From: Candidatus Bathyarchaeota archaeon
GTDB taxonomy: Archaea > Thermoproteota > Bathyarchaeia > Bathyarchaeales > Bathyarchaeaceae
Assembly: GCA_026967815.1 (NCBI GenBank)
Contig: JAPUUO010000003.1
Span: 1 to 39,438, forward strand
Length of the DNA: 39,438 nt
Reading direction: 5' to 3'
In this document: piece after piece, positions 26,765 through 37,020 of the stretch
Position numbering within the stretch: the first letter of the stretch is position 1
Layout of the letters: every line of letters begins with the position of its first letter
The notes under the pieces: generated by a model
Databases searched by the model: none
What the model was told of the DNA's origin: nothing
The model's input: the letters and a program-made list of their open reading frames with translations, nothing else
Translations under genes and position numbers: made by a program

Positions 26765-27670
26765 TTATTGGCGTTCACAAACCTCTCGTGTGTCAACTAC
26801 TCTGTTTTCCAAAATGCCTATCTTTTCGATTTCTACTTTTACAATGTCACCACATTTCAGGAATCTTGGTGCAGGTTTTAGAGCAAATCCTACACCTGCA
26901 GGTGTTCCCGTTGCTATTATGTCGCACGGTTCCAATGTCATTACTCGACTTAGATGGTGCACTATCTCGTAAACGTTGAAAACCATGTTTTTTGTCGTTG
27001 AATCTTGTCGAAGTTCATTATTTACCCACGTGCGGATGGTGAGGTCAGATGTCTCTTCCAGTTGGTTTCTTGTTGTTATGCATGGACCTAGTGGAGCAAA
27101 GGTGTCAAAGCTTTTTCCTCTAGTCCACTGCTTATCTTTAAACTGTATATCTCGAGCTGAGACATCATTCAGAATAGTGTAACCGAAAATATATGATTCT
27201 GCCTTTGAAACCGAAATGTTTTTGGCTTTTTTCCCTATTACTATTGCGAGTTCGCCTTCATAGTCCAACCGTTCTACAAAACTTGGCTTAACTATGTTTT
27301 GATGCGGACCCACTATTGCTGTTCGAGGTTTAAAGAAAATTATAGGTTCATCAGGTATTGCAGCGTTTTGTTCAGCAGCGTGGTCTCGATAGTTTAAGCC
27401 TAGGCAGATGATTTTGGGAGGAGAAACTATCGGTGCCAACAATCGGACTTCATCGAGCTTACAGGTTGCGTTTCCAGTGTCTCTTTCTGCGAGCTTGAGT
27501 ATTCTCTCTGCTGTTTCCAAGTTGTTTGCTTCAGATGCTATGAAGTTATCTAAGCTTTCAGGAATTTTCGTTTTCAGTTTTTTAGCTAACAGCGGAAGAG
27601 GGACTATTGCATCTTCTAGGAGTACACCATATTGACTTTCTTCTCCCTTTTGATATCGAACAAGTTTCAC
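26765..27670 (-). CDS. Fumarylacetoacetate hydrolase family protein
   Basis: KIICLGLNYRDHAAE, RLDYEGELAIVIGKKAKN, GYTILNDVSARDIQ, DIIATGTPAGVG. Confidence 0.93.
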   Translation of the reverse strand: MKLVRYQKGEESQYGVLLEDAIVPLPLLAKKLKTKIPESLDNFIASEANNLETAERILKLAERDTGNATCKLDEVRLLAPIVSPPKIICLGLNYRDHAAEQNAAIPDEPIIFFKPRTAIVGPHQNIVKPSFVERLDYEGELAIVIGKKAKNISVSKAESYIFGYTILNDVSARDIQFKDKQWTRGKSFDTFAPLGPCITTRNQLEETSDLTIRTWVNNELRQDSTTKNMVFNVYEIVHHLSRVMTLEPCDIIATGTPAGVGFALKPAPRFLKCGDIVKVEIEKIGILENRVVDTREVCERQ

Positions 27671-27686
27671 TTGTTATGCAACTCTT

Positions 27687-28505
27687 TTAGCTTGGAACGA
27701 TTCCGATTCTAGTTACCGAGATGTCTCTTCTTTCAAGTTCTTGGATTAGCGGATTTATGCCAACAGAGTCGCTTGCGATATGCCCAGTGATTATTAGATT
27801 TCCGACGTTATCCGTCTTCAGTTTTCTTAAATCCACAGGGCTTATGTGAATGTAAACTACTGTGCCGACGCCGTGTTCAAAGTATGTTTTTGCGATTTCG
27901 TAACCTCCGTTTGTTCCAGCTCCATGGGAGACCACAACCTTTCCAGCTGCATTTTCAGGTTTTCCGAGTCTAATCTTGATTTTTGTCATTGCATTCTTGA
28001 ATTCAGCTAGTTCTTCTAGCGCGGAAACAACATCTTGAACCACGGAGTCTTTCCCGATTTTTCGCTTAATCTGATCATTCATTCTTTGTCGTCCTATCTC
28101 GTCTAGGGGAGTGTGTATGTTCATATAAGGCATTTTCAGAAGCTTCGCAACTTCAACTGCATGAGCATAGTTTCGCATATGCATCTCAACTTCCAAAGCC
28201 ATGAGTTTCTCTTGAACCGTTTTTTTCGCTTCCTCTTCTGGAATGCCCGCAGCAACCATTTGCTGAATGTGTCGCTTGAAAACTTTGTGAAAGTCTACAA
28301 CGGCGCTTACACCCTGTGGGTGATGAGCGATCACAGCATCGAAGCCCAACTCTTTTGCCAGTAGAAGCTCAGGAACACCCGCATCAACGCCGAAAAAGAT
28401 TTTCTTGATATCTACACCACTCACATATATAGCACTGTCTTCGGGGATCGACTTTAATCCCGCAAGCTTCAAAGATAATTTCATAATATCTTCAGTGTTG
28501 ACCAT
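27687..28505 (-). CDS. NIF3-like (NGG1p-interacting factor 3) family protein
   Basis: GVDAGVPELLLAKELGFDAVIAHHPQG; MRNYAHAVEVAKLLKMPYMNIHTPLDE; ITGHIASDSVGIN. Confidence 0.8.
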   Translation of the reverse strand: MVNTEDIMKLSLKLAGLKSIPEDSAIYVSGVDIKKIFFGVDAGVPELLLAKELGFDAVIAHHPQGVSAVVDFHKVFKRHIQQMVAAGIPEEEAKKTVQEKLMALEVEMHMRNYAHAVEVAKLLKMPYMNIHTPLDEIGRQRMNDQIKRKIGKDSVVQDVVSALEELAEFKNAMTKIKIRLGKPENAAGKVVVSHGAGTNGGYEIAKTYFEHGVGTVVYIHISPVDLRKLKTDNVGNLIITGHIASDSVGINPLIQELERRDISVTRIGIVPS

Positions 28506-28892
28506 TTTTCATGTTCCCAGACATTAGGTTATTCAAAGAAACAGAAACCATAACTCTAATAAATGTTCATTCTTGAATCAAGTTCTAAGCAATACAAAAT
28601 GCGCGGTTTGCATTTTAATAGCAACTTCACGATTTTTTCACAGTCAGATTTCTACGTCCGCGACACTGTGATTCGGCGACAGCTTGCTCGCTCCGAACAA
28701 ACATATTAAATAAATATATCCTTGACACTTAGGAAGCTTTTTAGGTGAAGTTGCTAGAATCACAGAGGCACGCGTAATAAGGAATGACAATTTTTGAACA
28801 CTATTAGATTGTGTCCTGGCGCCTTTTCTTCGAGACGGCAAACCGAGTCAGGGAAAAGGGGAAAGAAACAAAACACTACGTGTTAGGAGTGG

Positions 28893-29207
28893 ATGGTGAA
28901 TATGCGAAGATCAAAGCTAGAAATGTATGTTGACATCCTTAAGGTTCTGACTCATCATGGACCGCTAAAGCTAACTCACATCATGTATAAGGCTAACGTA
29001 AACTGTAGTGTTCTAAAACGATCATTGGACTTCTTGATCCAGCAGAATCTCGTCGAAGAACAAACTGTGCACAAGAAGAAAAACAAAACAAAAACTGCTT
29101 ACGCGATAACGGAAAGAGGTAGAACCGTACTCAAATACTTTAGAGAACTGAAAAAGGCTTTGCCAATAACTGAAGGGGCAAACAAAATCCCAGTATTGTT
29201 GCTTTAA
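28893..29207 (+). CDS. Winged-helix transcriptional regulator (ArnR1-like)
   Basis: LEMYVDILKVLTHHGPLKLTHIMYKANVNCSVLKRSLDFLIQQNLVEEQ...YAITERGRTVLKYF. Confidence 0.8.
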   Translation: MVNMRRSKLEMYVDILKVLTHHGPLKLTHIMYKANVNCSVLKRSLDFLIQQNLVEEQTVHKKKNKTKTAYAITERGRTVLKYFRELKKALPITEGANKIPVLLL

Positions 29208-29283
29208 GCCACACGAGCGTAAATCCCCATTTGTCTCCTAATTCTATAGCTAAACTCTAGGCTTCTTGCCTCCTTTTCGGTAT

Positions 29284-32200
29284 CTACATGCTTTCCTTTT
29301 TTAGAAGCAGTTCGCTCTGTAGATATCTCTGATTATACATCTTCGTTACCCTCAGAAAGCGTTCTAAACCTCTTTCAGTATCTTTCTCGTAGATGTTGAT
29401 CTGTCCTTCGAAGAGACCTAGAATCGCTTGAACATCTTCTGGGGAATGCATCTGAGGATTCATTACAGCTAGAGTAGTGAAGCCTTTTGATCTTAGGTTT
29501 GTAATGAATCCGGTTAGCCATCTCCTGGTTGAAACAGCGTGATGCTGGAGCAAAACGTCTGAAATGATTTCGATGCAAGCCCTTCTTGGCTCCCTTGGCA
29601 ATGCGCTCAACTTGCGGAAAGCCGAAGTCATGGCAATACTGATGTTAGTAAGGTTTTCTACGCCTCTTAGTTTGAAAACATTGGGTAGGCTTTTGATCAC
29701 TTTGTCAGCTTGAGGGTTGCATATGAAAAGATAGAGGCTTGACTCCAATTCTTCCAGCGCATTTACTCCACTCGCCTTTATGGTTACATAAAACGTGACT
29801 TGACCTTTTTTTGCTCCTGCTTCAAGAAATCTCTTAATCAGTAGCTCCTTTTCATCGCAGGAAGCTGAGGTGACTATCACTGCATAATTCTCAGGTATCC
29901 CTCCAAACAGCACGCAGTCAAGACTTTTGTACCCTGTCTCAACACGACCTGGAAGAGTAACCTCTGAAACGTTAATTACTACAGGTTCAGGTTCGCAGGA
30001 AATTTCGCTTCCAGTTTCATTCACATAGATAATTCGTGGCTTTATTGCAAACGTACCTTGGCTAAATGACCTAAGGATAAGCCTAACTTCTTCCGTTCTT
30101 AGTGGGTCAAGCTTCTTTCCCTTCATTTCAAGGCATGCGTTTTCAAGGTTACAGTACCCGGGTCTGGCAACGAGCTCGAAGCCTTGAGGGAGGATTCCTT
30201 CGACCTTAGTCAATAAAGCTGCTTCTTTTCCTACATTTGTAATCTGCATTTCCAAGTTGATGTTCTCTCCAGCTGTTGCCTTGGCCGAACTCAAGGAAAG
30301 GTTGGCTTCGATGGCAGCATGTTCAAACTTGTCCAAGCCAACGGCTTTTTCGTGAGTTGGAGTTGGTGTAGTGAAAGAGCTTGTCGTTGAAGCGACTGTC
30401 GGAGCTTGCAACACCTCGGTAAGCGACATGACAAGCTGTTGTTCTTCTTTGACGCTCTCCAGAAGCCTTTGAACTTCTTCACTTTTTTCAGGATATTTTG
30501 CCTTCATGTAGGAGCTAACTGAGGCTTGAAGAAGTTTTTGAGCCATCTGGTAGCACTTTGCTTTGGTTCTCAGATCCGTCTCTGTTTCGGCCCTGCTCAT
30601 GTAAACGTAGGCGTCGAAGAGCCTGTGAGTAGCTCTAGCATATTCCGAGGCGGATTTGAAGCCTGATTTGAGATAGCAGCTTGACGCAGCTTCTAGGTGT
30701 CTTTTAGCTATCGAATACTCTGCCATATTTCTTGTAATTTCAAATTCTGTTCCAGCTTCTAAAGCCTTACAAAAACTGCTGTTGGCCAGAGCCAATAGGC
30801 TTGTCTGTTTGTCAATCGTGTGTTCTTTAGCTGTTCTAAATAGTTCTGCTGCTTCTCCATACAATGTTGACGAAGCCTTTGCTTCTGCCATCATCATTTT
30901 CTGCCAGGCTTGGCAGAGATAGACTATGGGCAAAAGCTCCTTGCGGCTCTGCCCTGACTCGGCTTCTGCTATCTCCTGGAACATTTCTGCTGCTAACTTG
31001 TATCTTTTCGAACTCGCTATGCAATCACCCTGCCTGTCGTGGATCTTTCCCTCTTCTACCACAACTCGTCCAATACAATATGCTTTTCTAGTGTCTGAAG
31101 CTTTAATCAGCTTGCTAGCCAGGTTTTTTTCATCTGCATTCTCGATTCTTTCTAACTTGTCTCGCAGAGTCCTCTTAGCTTCACTGAAGAGCTCAGCTGC
31201 TTTTCGGAAGGCTTGTATGGCTTCTTGAGTCTTCTCACCTCTGCTTAAACCTTCACCGTGCTCCAGCTGGACCCAAGCAAGATAGTTTGCAGCAAGATGT
31301 TTCCAGGATTTGGAAGACTTGTGTAGACTGGAGACTTTCTCGTAATGCGTCATGGCCTGAAAATGCTCTTGTCTTGCGTGATGGTGCCTTGCTTTTTCGA
31401 TTTCGCTCCACGCCTGCATGTAACGGGTGTAGTCCAAGTAAAAACCCTTTAACCGTGGCAGTTTTTTGGCAGCAGCCTTGTAGCTTTCTGACGCTGCCTC
31501 GAAGCTTTCCGCAGATCCCATATAGTTTTGCAGCTTGTTGTGAGCTCTAGCTAGTTGCCAGTGACCCTCAGCAATGCGACTAGGTAATTCAGCTTTTTCA
31601 TATGCTTTGATGGCACCTTCAAAGATCTTTACCAGCCTACCTACAAGTTCGTAAGTGCCGGTTATCTGGTAAAGGCGACTGAGAATTCCCCCGAAGTCGA
31701 AGTAATATCCTCCTAGCACAGCGTGTTGTTCTCGACTTAAGATTTCGTGTCTCAAGCATAGATTTATGCATTTTTCAGCACTTTCAATTCCGTCTTCAAG
31801 AAGCTTTACTTTTAGTGTGCTATTCTCCTCTATCCTTGCCAGCTCAGCTTGTATCAAGGCTAGATAATGCGCGCGCACGCCCTGATTCCAGAAGAAATAT
31901 GGCATTGCTTGTTCTAGTGTTTTAATGTTTTCTTCTCTAAATTGAAGCGACTCTTTAAGAAGACGCTTTTTCACGTCTGCGTCTGTCTCCATGGTAGAAA
32001 GCAAAAACAGAGACTTGCCAAGTGGGTGAAGGATCAACCATGTAGCTCCTATAGAGCCTGAACGCCGCGCATGTTCCAAACCTTTTCTTCCAGCCTCGAT
32101 GGATCTTTTGAGGAGAACGCGTTTTTTTTCTGAGCTAGTTTCGACAAACTCGGCCAAAATATTGTAGTTTTCGGCGAGCCAACAGTAACTAGACGCTATC

Positions 32201-33216
32201 TCTTGATCATTGGAGATCAAGCTGAAATGACGTATAGCATCTTCGCTGTACCTCTGACACTTTTTGGATTCTTCTCTTTTCTTCTCTAGGTCTTCGTCTA
32301 CAAACATTTTCCAAGAGGTCGATGAAGCCAAACAATAGAATGCCCGTCCGATTAGATAGTTATCTCTTGTATCTATGCCGCATTGTAGTGCATTTTCAAA
32401 GTGCTTTGTTGCGGAATCTGGCTGGTCAGTGAACTCAGCGACAGTTGATCCTAACGAGATGTTTGACATGCCTAGAAGAAAGCGGTCGCCAATTTTTTCG
32501 GAAAGCTCTACTGCCTTTTTGGAATAGCTTAGAGCTTTCTGCTCATATTTCCTCTTCTTCTCTAATTCTAAGCCTGATGCTCCAGTGTTGTAATGAATGC
32601 TTACCGTGAAGTAGGCTCTAGCTAGCTCGTATTCTTCTCCCCGCTCAGAAAGTGCAGTTATCGCTTTTTCTCCATAGCTCAGAGCTTCCTTTAACATTTT
32701 CAGCCGTACATGTTTATCCCACTCCAGATTCAACCTATCGACTAGACACATACTTAGTTCGCTACAGGTTTTGCCCAAGCTGAGATGATCGCTTGTCCTT
32801 TTGTAGAATTTTAAGGCTTCCTTTTCAAGTTTCAAACATTCATCTAGCGATCTTTTCCGAGAAGCGAAATCTGGCTTTAAAAGAGAATTAACATATGTGG
32901 TGATAGCTTTACAATGACATATTTCAGCTTGCTTTTTTGGATCTTCAACTTTTTCTAAAAGCTCGGATGCTTGGATGTATGCATTTATAGCTTGAAGCAT
33001 ACGGTTCTTGAATTCCCGTAGATTCTTTGCTTGCATGGCCGCGCGATGATAACAGAAACCAATTCGCTCATAGATTTTCGCTCCTTCATAAAAATCGTTT
33101 CGCTCAAGTTCAACGATTAAAGCCTTTTTATAGGGCTCCAGGGCAGTAATCCAATTATACTTTTTCTCTTGCTTTTTTCCCTCAGCAAGAAGATCGTAGT
33201 TTCGACTTCTGGACAC
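29284..33216 (-). CDS. Large TPR-like repeat protein with beta-sandwich domain and C-terminal KaiC/RecA-like domain lacking a P-loop
   Basis: Repeated TPR-like helices (EKALSYSKKAVELSEKIGD etc.), CARDB/DUF11-like NINLEMQITNVGKEAALL, C-terminal VETGYKSLDCVLFGGIPENYAVIVTSASCDEKELLIKRFLEAGAKKGQVTFYVT (29287-29943). Confidence 0.8.
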   Translation of the reverse strand: MSRSRNYDLLAEGKKQEKKYNWITALEPYKKALIVELERNDFYEGAKIYERIGFCYHRAAMQAKNLREFKNRMLQAINAYIQASELLEKVEDPKKQAEICHCKAITTYVNSLLKPDFASRKRSLDECLKLEKEALKFYKRTSDHLSLGKTCSELSMCLVDRLNLEWDKHVRLKMLKEALSYGEKAITALSERGEEYELARAYFTVSIHYNTGASGLELEKKRKYEQKALSYSKKAVELSEKIGDRFLLGMSNISLGSTVAEFTDQPDSATKHFENALQCGIDTRDNYLIGRAFYCLASSTSWKMFVDEDLEKKREESKKCQRYSEDAIRHFSLISNDQEIASSYCWLAENYNILAEFVETSSEKKRVLLKRSIEAGRKGLEHARRSGSIGATWLILHPLGKSLFLLSTMETDADVKKRLLKESLQFREENIKTLEQAMPYFFWNQGVRAHYLALIQAELARIEENSTLKVKLLEDGIESAEKCINLCLRHEILSREQHAVLGGYYFDFGGILSRLYQITGTYELVGRLVKIFEGAIKAYEKAELPSRIAEGHWQLARAHNKLQNYMGSAESFEAASESYKAAAKKLPRLKGFYLDYTRYMQAWSEIEKARHHHARQEHFQAMTHYEKVSSLHKSSKSWKHLAANYLAWVQLEHGEGLSRGEKTQEAIQAFRKAAELFSEAKRTLRDKLERIENADEKNLASKLIKASDTRKAYCIGRVVVEEGKIHDRQGDCIASSKRYKLAAEMFQEIAEAESGQSRKELLPIVYLCQAWQKMMMAEAKASSTLYGEAAELFRTAKEHTIDKQTSLLALANSSFCKALEAGTEFEITRNMAEYSIAKRHLEAASSCYLKSGFKSASEYARATHRLFDAYVYMSRAETETDLRTKAKCYQMAQKLLQASVSSYMKAKYPEKSEEVQRLLESVKEEQQLVMSLTEVLQAPTVASTTSSFTTPTPTHEKAVGLDKFEHAAIEANLSLSSAKATAGENINLEMQITNVGKEAALLTKVEGILPQGFELVARPGYCNLENACLEMKGKKLDPLRTEEVRLILRSFSQGTFAIKPRIIYVNETGSEISCEPEPVVINVSEVTLPGRVETGYKSLDCVLFGGIPENYAVIVTSASCDEKELLIKRFLEAGAKKGQVTFYVTIKASGVNALEELESSLYLFICNPQADKVIKSLPNVFKLRGVENLTNISIAMTSAFRKLSALPREPRRACIEIISDVLLQHHAVSTRRWLTGFITNLRSKGFTTLAVMNPQMHSPEDVQAILGLFEGQINIYEKDTERGLERFLRVTKMYNQRYLQSELLLKKESM

Positions 33217-33362
33217 TGCAATCCCTACATTATGTCGTAGATTTTAAGGCAAATAAGTATATGTTGAAGTTGAACAAACAAATCTGTTGCGATTTATGTT
33301 TTTAATGGGCTTTTTCTCTTGGAAAAAGAGGAAGAAAAAGATGAAAGCAAACAGAGTGTTAG

Positions 33363-33614
33363 CTATCCGGTTGCTGGGGGATGCTCATCAAGTCCGCACC
33401 AAACTTCAATGTCATGGAGACCATGCTCCATGAACAATTTGATAATTTGCCTAACGTCTGCGCCATCAAAGTAAGCTATTGTACTATAAGGCCCATTGAT
33501 AACATGAACATGTATGGTACCAGCACCCTGGTATGAATCTTGAATGCGTTGCGCGCGCGTGTTGAGTGTTTTCCAATCGGTGCCCTTCGCCACAACGAAA
33601 CCATGCCGCGTCAA
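33363..33614 (-). CDS. Hypothetical protein (83 aa)
   Basis: Protein-like composition: GTIHVHVINGPYSTIAYFDGADVRQIIKLFMEHGLHDIEVW. Confidence 0.5.
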   Translation of the reverse strand: MTRHGFVVAKGTDWKTLNTRAQRIQDSYQGAGTIHVHVINGPYSTIAYFDGADVRQIIKLFMEHGLHDIEVWCGLDEHPPATG

Positions 33615-34008
33615 AAAATCACCTTTTAAACCATAAATTGCTTATACCTTGATTTAAAACTTTTCGTTCTTCAGAAAATTTTACAGAAAACAAACATTGA
33701 GGTGATATATTCGAGTTAATGATGCGTAAAATCAGGGCTGACCTCTGTTACACAAACGCTTGCATGATACGGATTTTTCGCGCGCGCACCTGCAGGATAG
33801 CAAAGATGCCTGAAATTAATTAAACAACTCATAGAAGCAGGCTTTGACGACGTAACCAAAAAAAAGACGACCGAATCTGCTTTTGCGAGCGTAAATAGAA
33901 TCGCCACCTTCATGATAATACCAACGAAAAATAAGTCTATAAGTTTATATTATATTAGCACTTTTTGTGTATGATACCCCCTAGACCCGACCTGGACGAT
34001 GGAAACAG

Positions 34009-34524
34009 ATGCCGAAAATGGTAAATATCTGTAATTTCTGCCTCAAAAGCGGAATCCTCTGCTCCAAATGCCAAGCTAGGGTCAGGCTAGGTGAAATCAC
34101 AAAAACAGATTTGGAAATTGGACGCTTGCTCATTTCGCTTGAAAGCACGTATCCGTCTTTACAAGACATCTACTTCTACAAAGCAATCGAATACGACGAT
34201 GTTCTGGCCCTAGTTGTCGGCAGAGGCGACGTAGCCCGCCTGCTGAGTTATGGCGGCAAAATCCTACGAGCTGTGAGAAATAAGACTGGAAAGACCATTC
34301 GCGTGTTGGAATACGGCGTAGATGACAGAAAATTTCTCGAAGACTTGTTTGCGCCGTCTAGCATCCTCACAATAAACACAATCTGGCTACCCGACGGAAC
34401 AACCGAAACCCGCGTAATATTAAAGAAAAGGGGACGAAGAATACCTCCCTTCCACATTGAAGCCTTGAAACAAATTGCCCGAGAAGCCCGAGGAATGACC
34501 CTACGAGTAGAGTTTTCATACTAG
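34009..34524 (+). CDS. NusA-like KH-domain protein with N-terminal zinc-finger Cys pattern
   Basis: CNFCLKSGILCSKC; VLALVVGRGDVARLLSYGGKILRAVRNKTGKTIRVLEYG. Confidence 0.75.
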   Translation: MPKMVNICNFCLKSGILCSKCQARVRLGEITKTDLEIGRLLISLESTYPSLQDIYFYKAIEYDDVLALVVGRGDVARLLSYGGKILRAVRNKTGKTIRVLEYGVDDRKFLEDLFAPSSILTINTIWLPDGTTETRVILKKRGRRIPPFHIEALKQIAREARGMTLRVEFSY

Positions 34525-34541
34525 CAGGGGAAAGCTTCTAG

Positions 34542-35861
34542 ATGAAGACAGACCCACTGGGAGATTGGCGGCGAACTCACTATTCAATTGAGATATTACC
34601 TCGACTAGATGGAAACGAAGTTATCGTCTTCGGCTGGGTTCAAGACATCCGAGACCTCGGCGGCATACGCTTTCTGATACTGCAAGACCGTGAGGGAAGT
34701 GTGCAAGTTACAGTTCCTCGTAAAGTAATCAGTGAACAAATCGCAGAAAAGGCAGAAGCCATCCAGAGGCAGTACAGCATCGGCGTCAAGGGGACAGTCA
34801 AGCGGACCGAAATGACTCCGCGAAAAGTCGAGATAATTCCAAAAGAAATTCGTATACTTGGGGTGGCACAGCACCCGCTTCCATTAGACGTTACAGGACG
34901 AACCCCGGCCAAAATAGATGTACGCCTAGACGCTCGAGCTCTTGACCTATGCCAGCAAGAAAATCGAGCAGTGTTTAAGATTCAACATGCAACACTACGC
35001 GCAACACGAGACTTTCTGTCAGAAAAAGGCTTTCTAGAAGTTCACACCCCGCGAATAATCGCAACAGCAACTGAAGGCGGAGCAGCACTTTTCCCAGTTG
35101 AATACTTCGAGAACAAAGCGTTCTTGGCTCAAAGTCCCCAATTATATAAGGAAGAGCTTGTTTTAGGATTAGAAAAAGTGTTCGAAATCGGCCCTTTCTT
35201 TCGAGCTGAAGAGTCACATACTCGACGACACATAAGCGAGTTCATATCAGTCGACATCGAACAAGCCTTCGCTTCAGCCGAAGATGTAATGCGAGTCCTC
35301 GAACACCTGGTGCATCATGTCTGCAAAAATGTAAAGGAAAAATGCAAAGGCGAACTTGAAATCTTAAAGCATGATTTCGAAGTGCCAAAACTCCCATTTA
35401 AACGCCTCACTTACGACGAAATCCTCCAGGAATTAAAAAACGAAAAAGTTGAAGCTCCATGGGGCGAAGACATTCCCACACCAGCCCTAAGAACCTTGGG
35501 TAAGTTTCATCATTACTTCTACTTCATCACAGATTGGCCGACAACAGCAAGAGCATTTTACATAAAGACGAAAAGCGACAATCCAAAACTAACTGAAGGA
35601 TTCGACCTGATGTGGCACTGGATAGAACTCGCATCGGGAGGAACCCGTGTCCCAACAAAAGACCTACTTATTGAACGGCTAAAGGAATGTGAGTTGAACC
35701 CGAAATCTTTTAGACATCACCTAAAAACCTTCGACTACGGCATGCCACCACACGCAGGCTGGGCCATCGGACTAGAACGGTTAACGATGATGCTAACCGG
35801 AAGAAAAAACATAAGAGAAGTTGTTTTGTTTCCCAGAGATCGCTTTAGACTTACACCTTAG
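34542..35861 (+). CDS. aspS: Aspartyl-tRNA synthetase (archaeal type)
   Basis: VIVFGWVQDIRDLGGIRFLILQDREGSVQVT anticodon-binding OB fold; FFRAEESHTRRHISEFISVDIE; GWAIGLERLTMMLTG. Confidence 0.93.
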   Translation: MKTDPLGDWRRTHYSIEILPRLDGNEVIVFGWVQDIRDLGGIRFLILQDREGSVQVTVPRKVISEQIAEKAEAIQRQYSIGVKGTVKRTEMTPRKVEIIPKEIRILGVAQHPLPLDVTGRTPAKIDVRLDARALDLCQQENRAVFKIQHATLRATRDFLSEKGFLEVHTPRIIATATEGGAALFPVEYFENKAFLAQSPQLYKEELVLGLEKVFEIGPFFRAEESHTRRHISEFISVDIEQAFASAEDVMRVLEHLVHHVCKNVKEKCKGELEILKHDFEVPKLPFKRLTYDEILQELKNEKVEAPWGEDIPTPALRTLGKFHHYFYFITDWPTTARAFYIKTKSDNPKLTEGFDLMWHWIELASGGTRVPTKDLLIERLKECELNPKSFRHHLKTFDYGMPPHAGWAIGLERLTMMLTGRKNIREVVLFPRDRFRLTP

Positions 35862-35940
35862 CATCAAAATATCTGCATTCAAAATTGGCGATGAATAATC
35901 TCAAGAAGACATGCTCGCGTATACAGCGCATAGCATCAAA

Positions 35941-36385
35941 TTAGGGCCTCTGCCGCCACGCGCGCACAGTTTCATACCACATAACTCTTGTGCTAAGTAT
36001 GCCCAGAATTATCGCAAAGACACTGTAGAAATCTACTTGCCTGAATTGAGTCAAGAAAAAAACCAGCAGGGTCGTAAACATGCTAGCATATAGCAAGCAA
36101 CGTGGAAACATGAAGGTGCCGAAGCGGACGAACTGTTTTGGAACTCCAATATTCACGGCTTTAACTAGCCGATACTCTCCACGTATTTTTTTCTACTAGC
36201 CCCAACTCTGTGAGTTTGTCCAAATGATAAACAGCAAGTGCTGGACTTGAAAATCCTAAAGCGCGTTGAGTCCCCCTAACTCCTACAACGCCATTTTCTG
36301 CTCGCAGTAGGAACCAGTAAACCTTAAGCGTGTTGCCACGAAGAACATTAGCAACGTCTTCATTCTTGAACGTAAATTTCCCCAA
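35941..36385 (-). pseudogene. wHTH-plus-TM protein split by a +1-type frameshift at an A7 run
   Basis: Upstream frame VYWFLLRAENGVVGVRGTQRALGFSSPALAVYHLDKLTELGLVEKN; removing one A from the run (T7 at 36186-36192, + strand) continues as KIRGEYRLVKAVNIGVPKQFVRFGTFMFPRCLLYASMFTTLLVFFL. Confidence 0.75.
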
Positions 36386-36524
36386 GATCCTGATCCAAGC
36401 ATACTTGCAATAGGTTAGGCTGAAACTTGTTAAAAGAATTACCCGTTAGCGTTAAACATAGAGAAACCTCCTAGTGTTTTCCCCGTCTTTTGCAAGCGCG
36501 TTATTCTAACTTTTCAACCAATTA

Positions 36525-36576
36525 TTACCAAAAAGTAACGTTTATATATTACTGGATAGTAATTACGTTATGGTAA
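36525..36576 (+). promoter_or_regulatory. Three TTAC-N6-GTAA operators flanking and abutting a TATA box
   Basis: TTACcaaaaaGTAA (36525-36538), TTACtggataGTAA (36549-36562), TTACgttatgGTAA (36563-36576); TATA-like TTTATATAT at 36541-36549. Confidence 0.8.
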
Positions 36577-36592
36577 CAAGAGGCGAGATTGT

Positions 36593-37006
36593 ATGAAACT
36601 GAAGCTGCAACTAGTTCGCGACGGAGAAGTATTATTTGACATCTCCATTTCTCCTACGGACTGGCCAAGAGAGCAGCTGGAAAACGAATTAGAGGCTTTA
36701 GAAGATGACTTTCAAAGATTTTCAAAGATTTTTGATGCCTTGTGCCATGAGACCCGCTTGAGGATGATGAAACGACTCATGGAGGAAGAAGACCGCACAA
36801 TAAACTTTGCAGATTTCATGCGGGACCTAAATTTGAATCCCAAAATTGTTTGGGAAAACGCCAAAAAACTCAGAGAAGGGGGGCTCTTAGAAAAGGTCGA
36901 CAGGGGAATATATCGTTGTTCAGATTTTGGGCAGAGAAGATTCATTCTGATAAGCTTCGCATTTAGGCGTCTAGTAGAGGCTCTGGAAGAAATGGAAAAC
37001 TACTAG
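36593..37006 (+). CDS. ArsR-like winged-helix regulator
   Basis: FDALCHETRLRMMKRLMEEEDRTINFADFMRDLNLNPKIVWENAKKLREGGLLEKVDRGIYRCSDFGQ. Confidence 0.85.
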   Translation: MKLKLQLVRDGEVLFDISISPTDWPREQLENELEALEDDFQRFSKIFDALCHETRLRMMKRLMEEEDRTINFADFMRDLNLNPKIVWENAKKLREGGLLEKVDRGIYRCSDFGQRRFILISFAFRRLVEALEEMENY

Positions 37007-37020
37007 GGAGGTGAAAAATA

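Noticed and set aside
33800-34000. Possible plus-strand decayed CDS (LKLIKQLIEAGFDDVTKKKTTESAFASVNRIATFM)
   Set aside because: No start codon and no recognised domain; too short to call.
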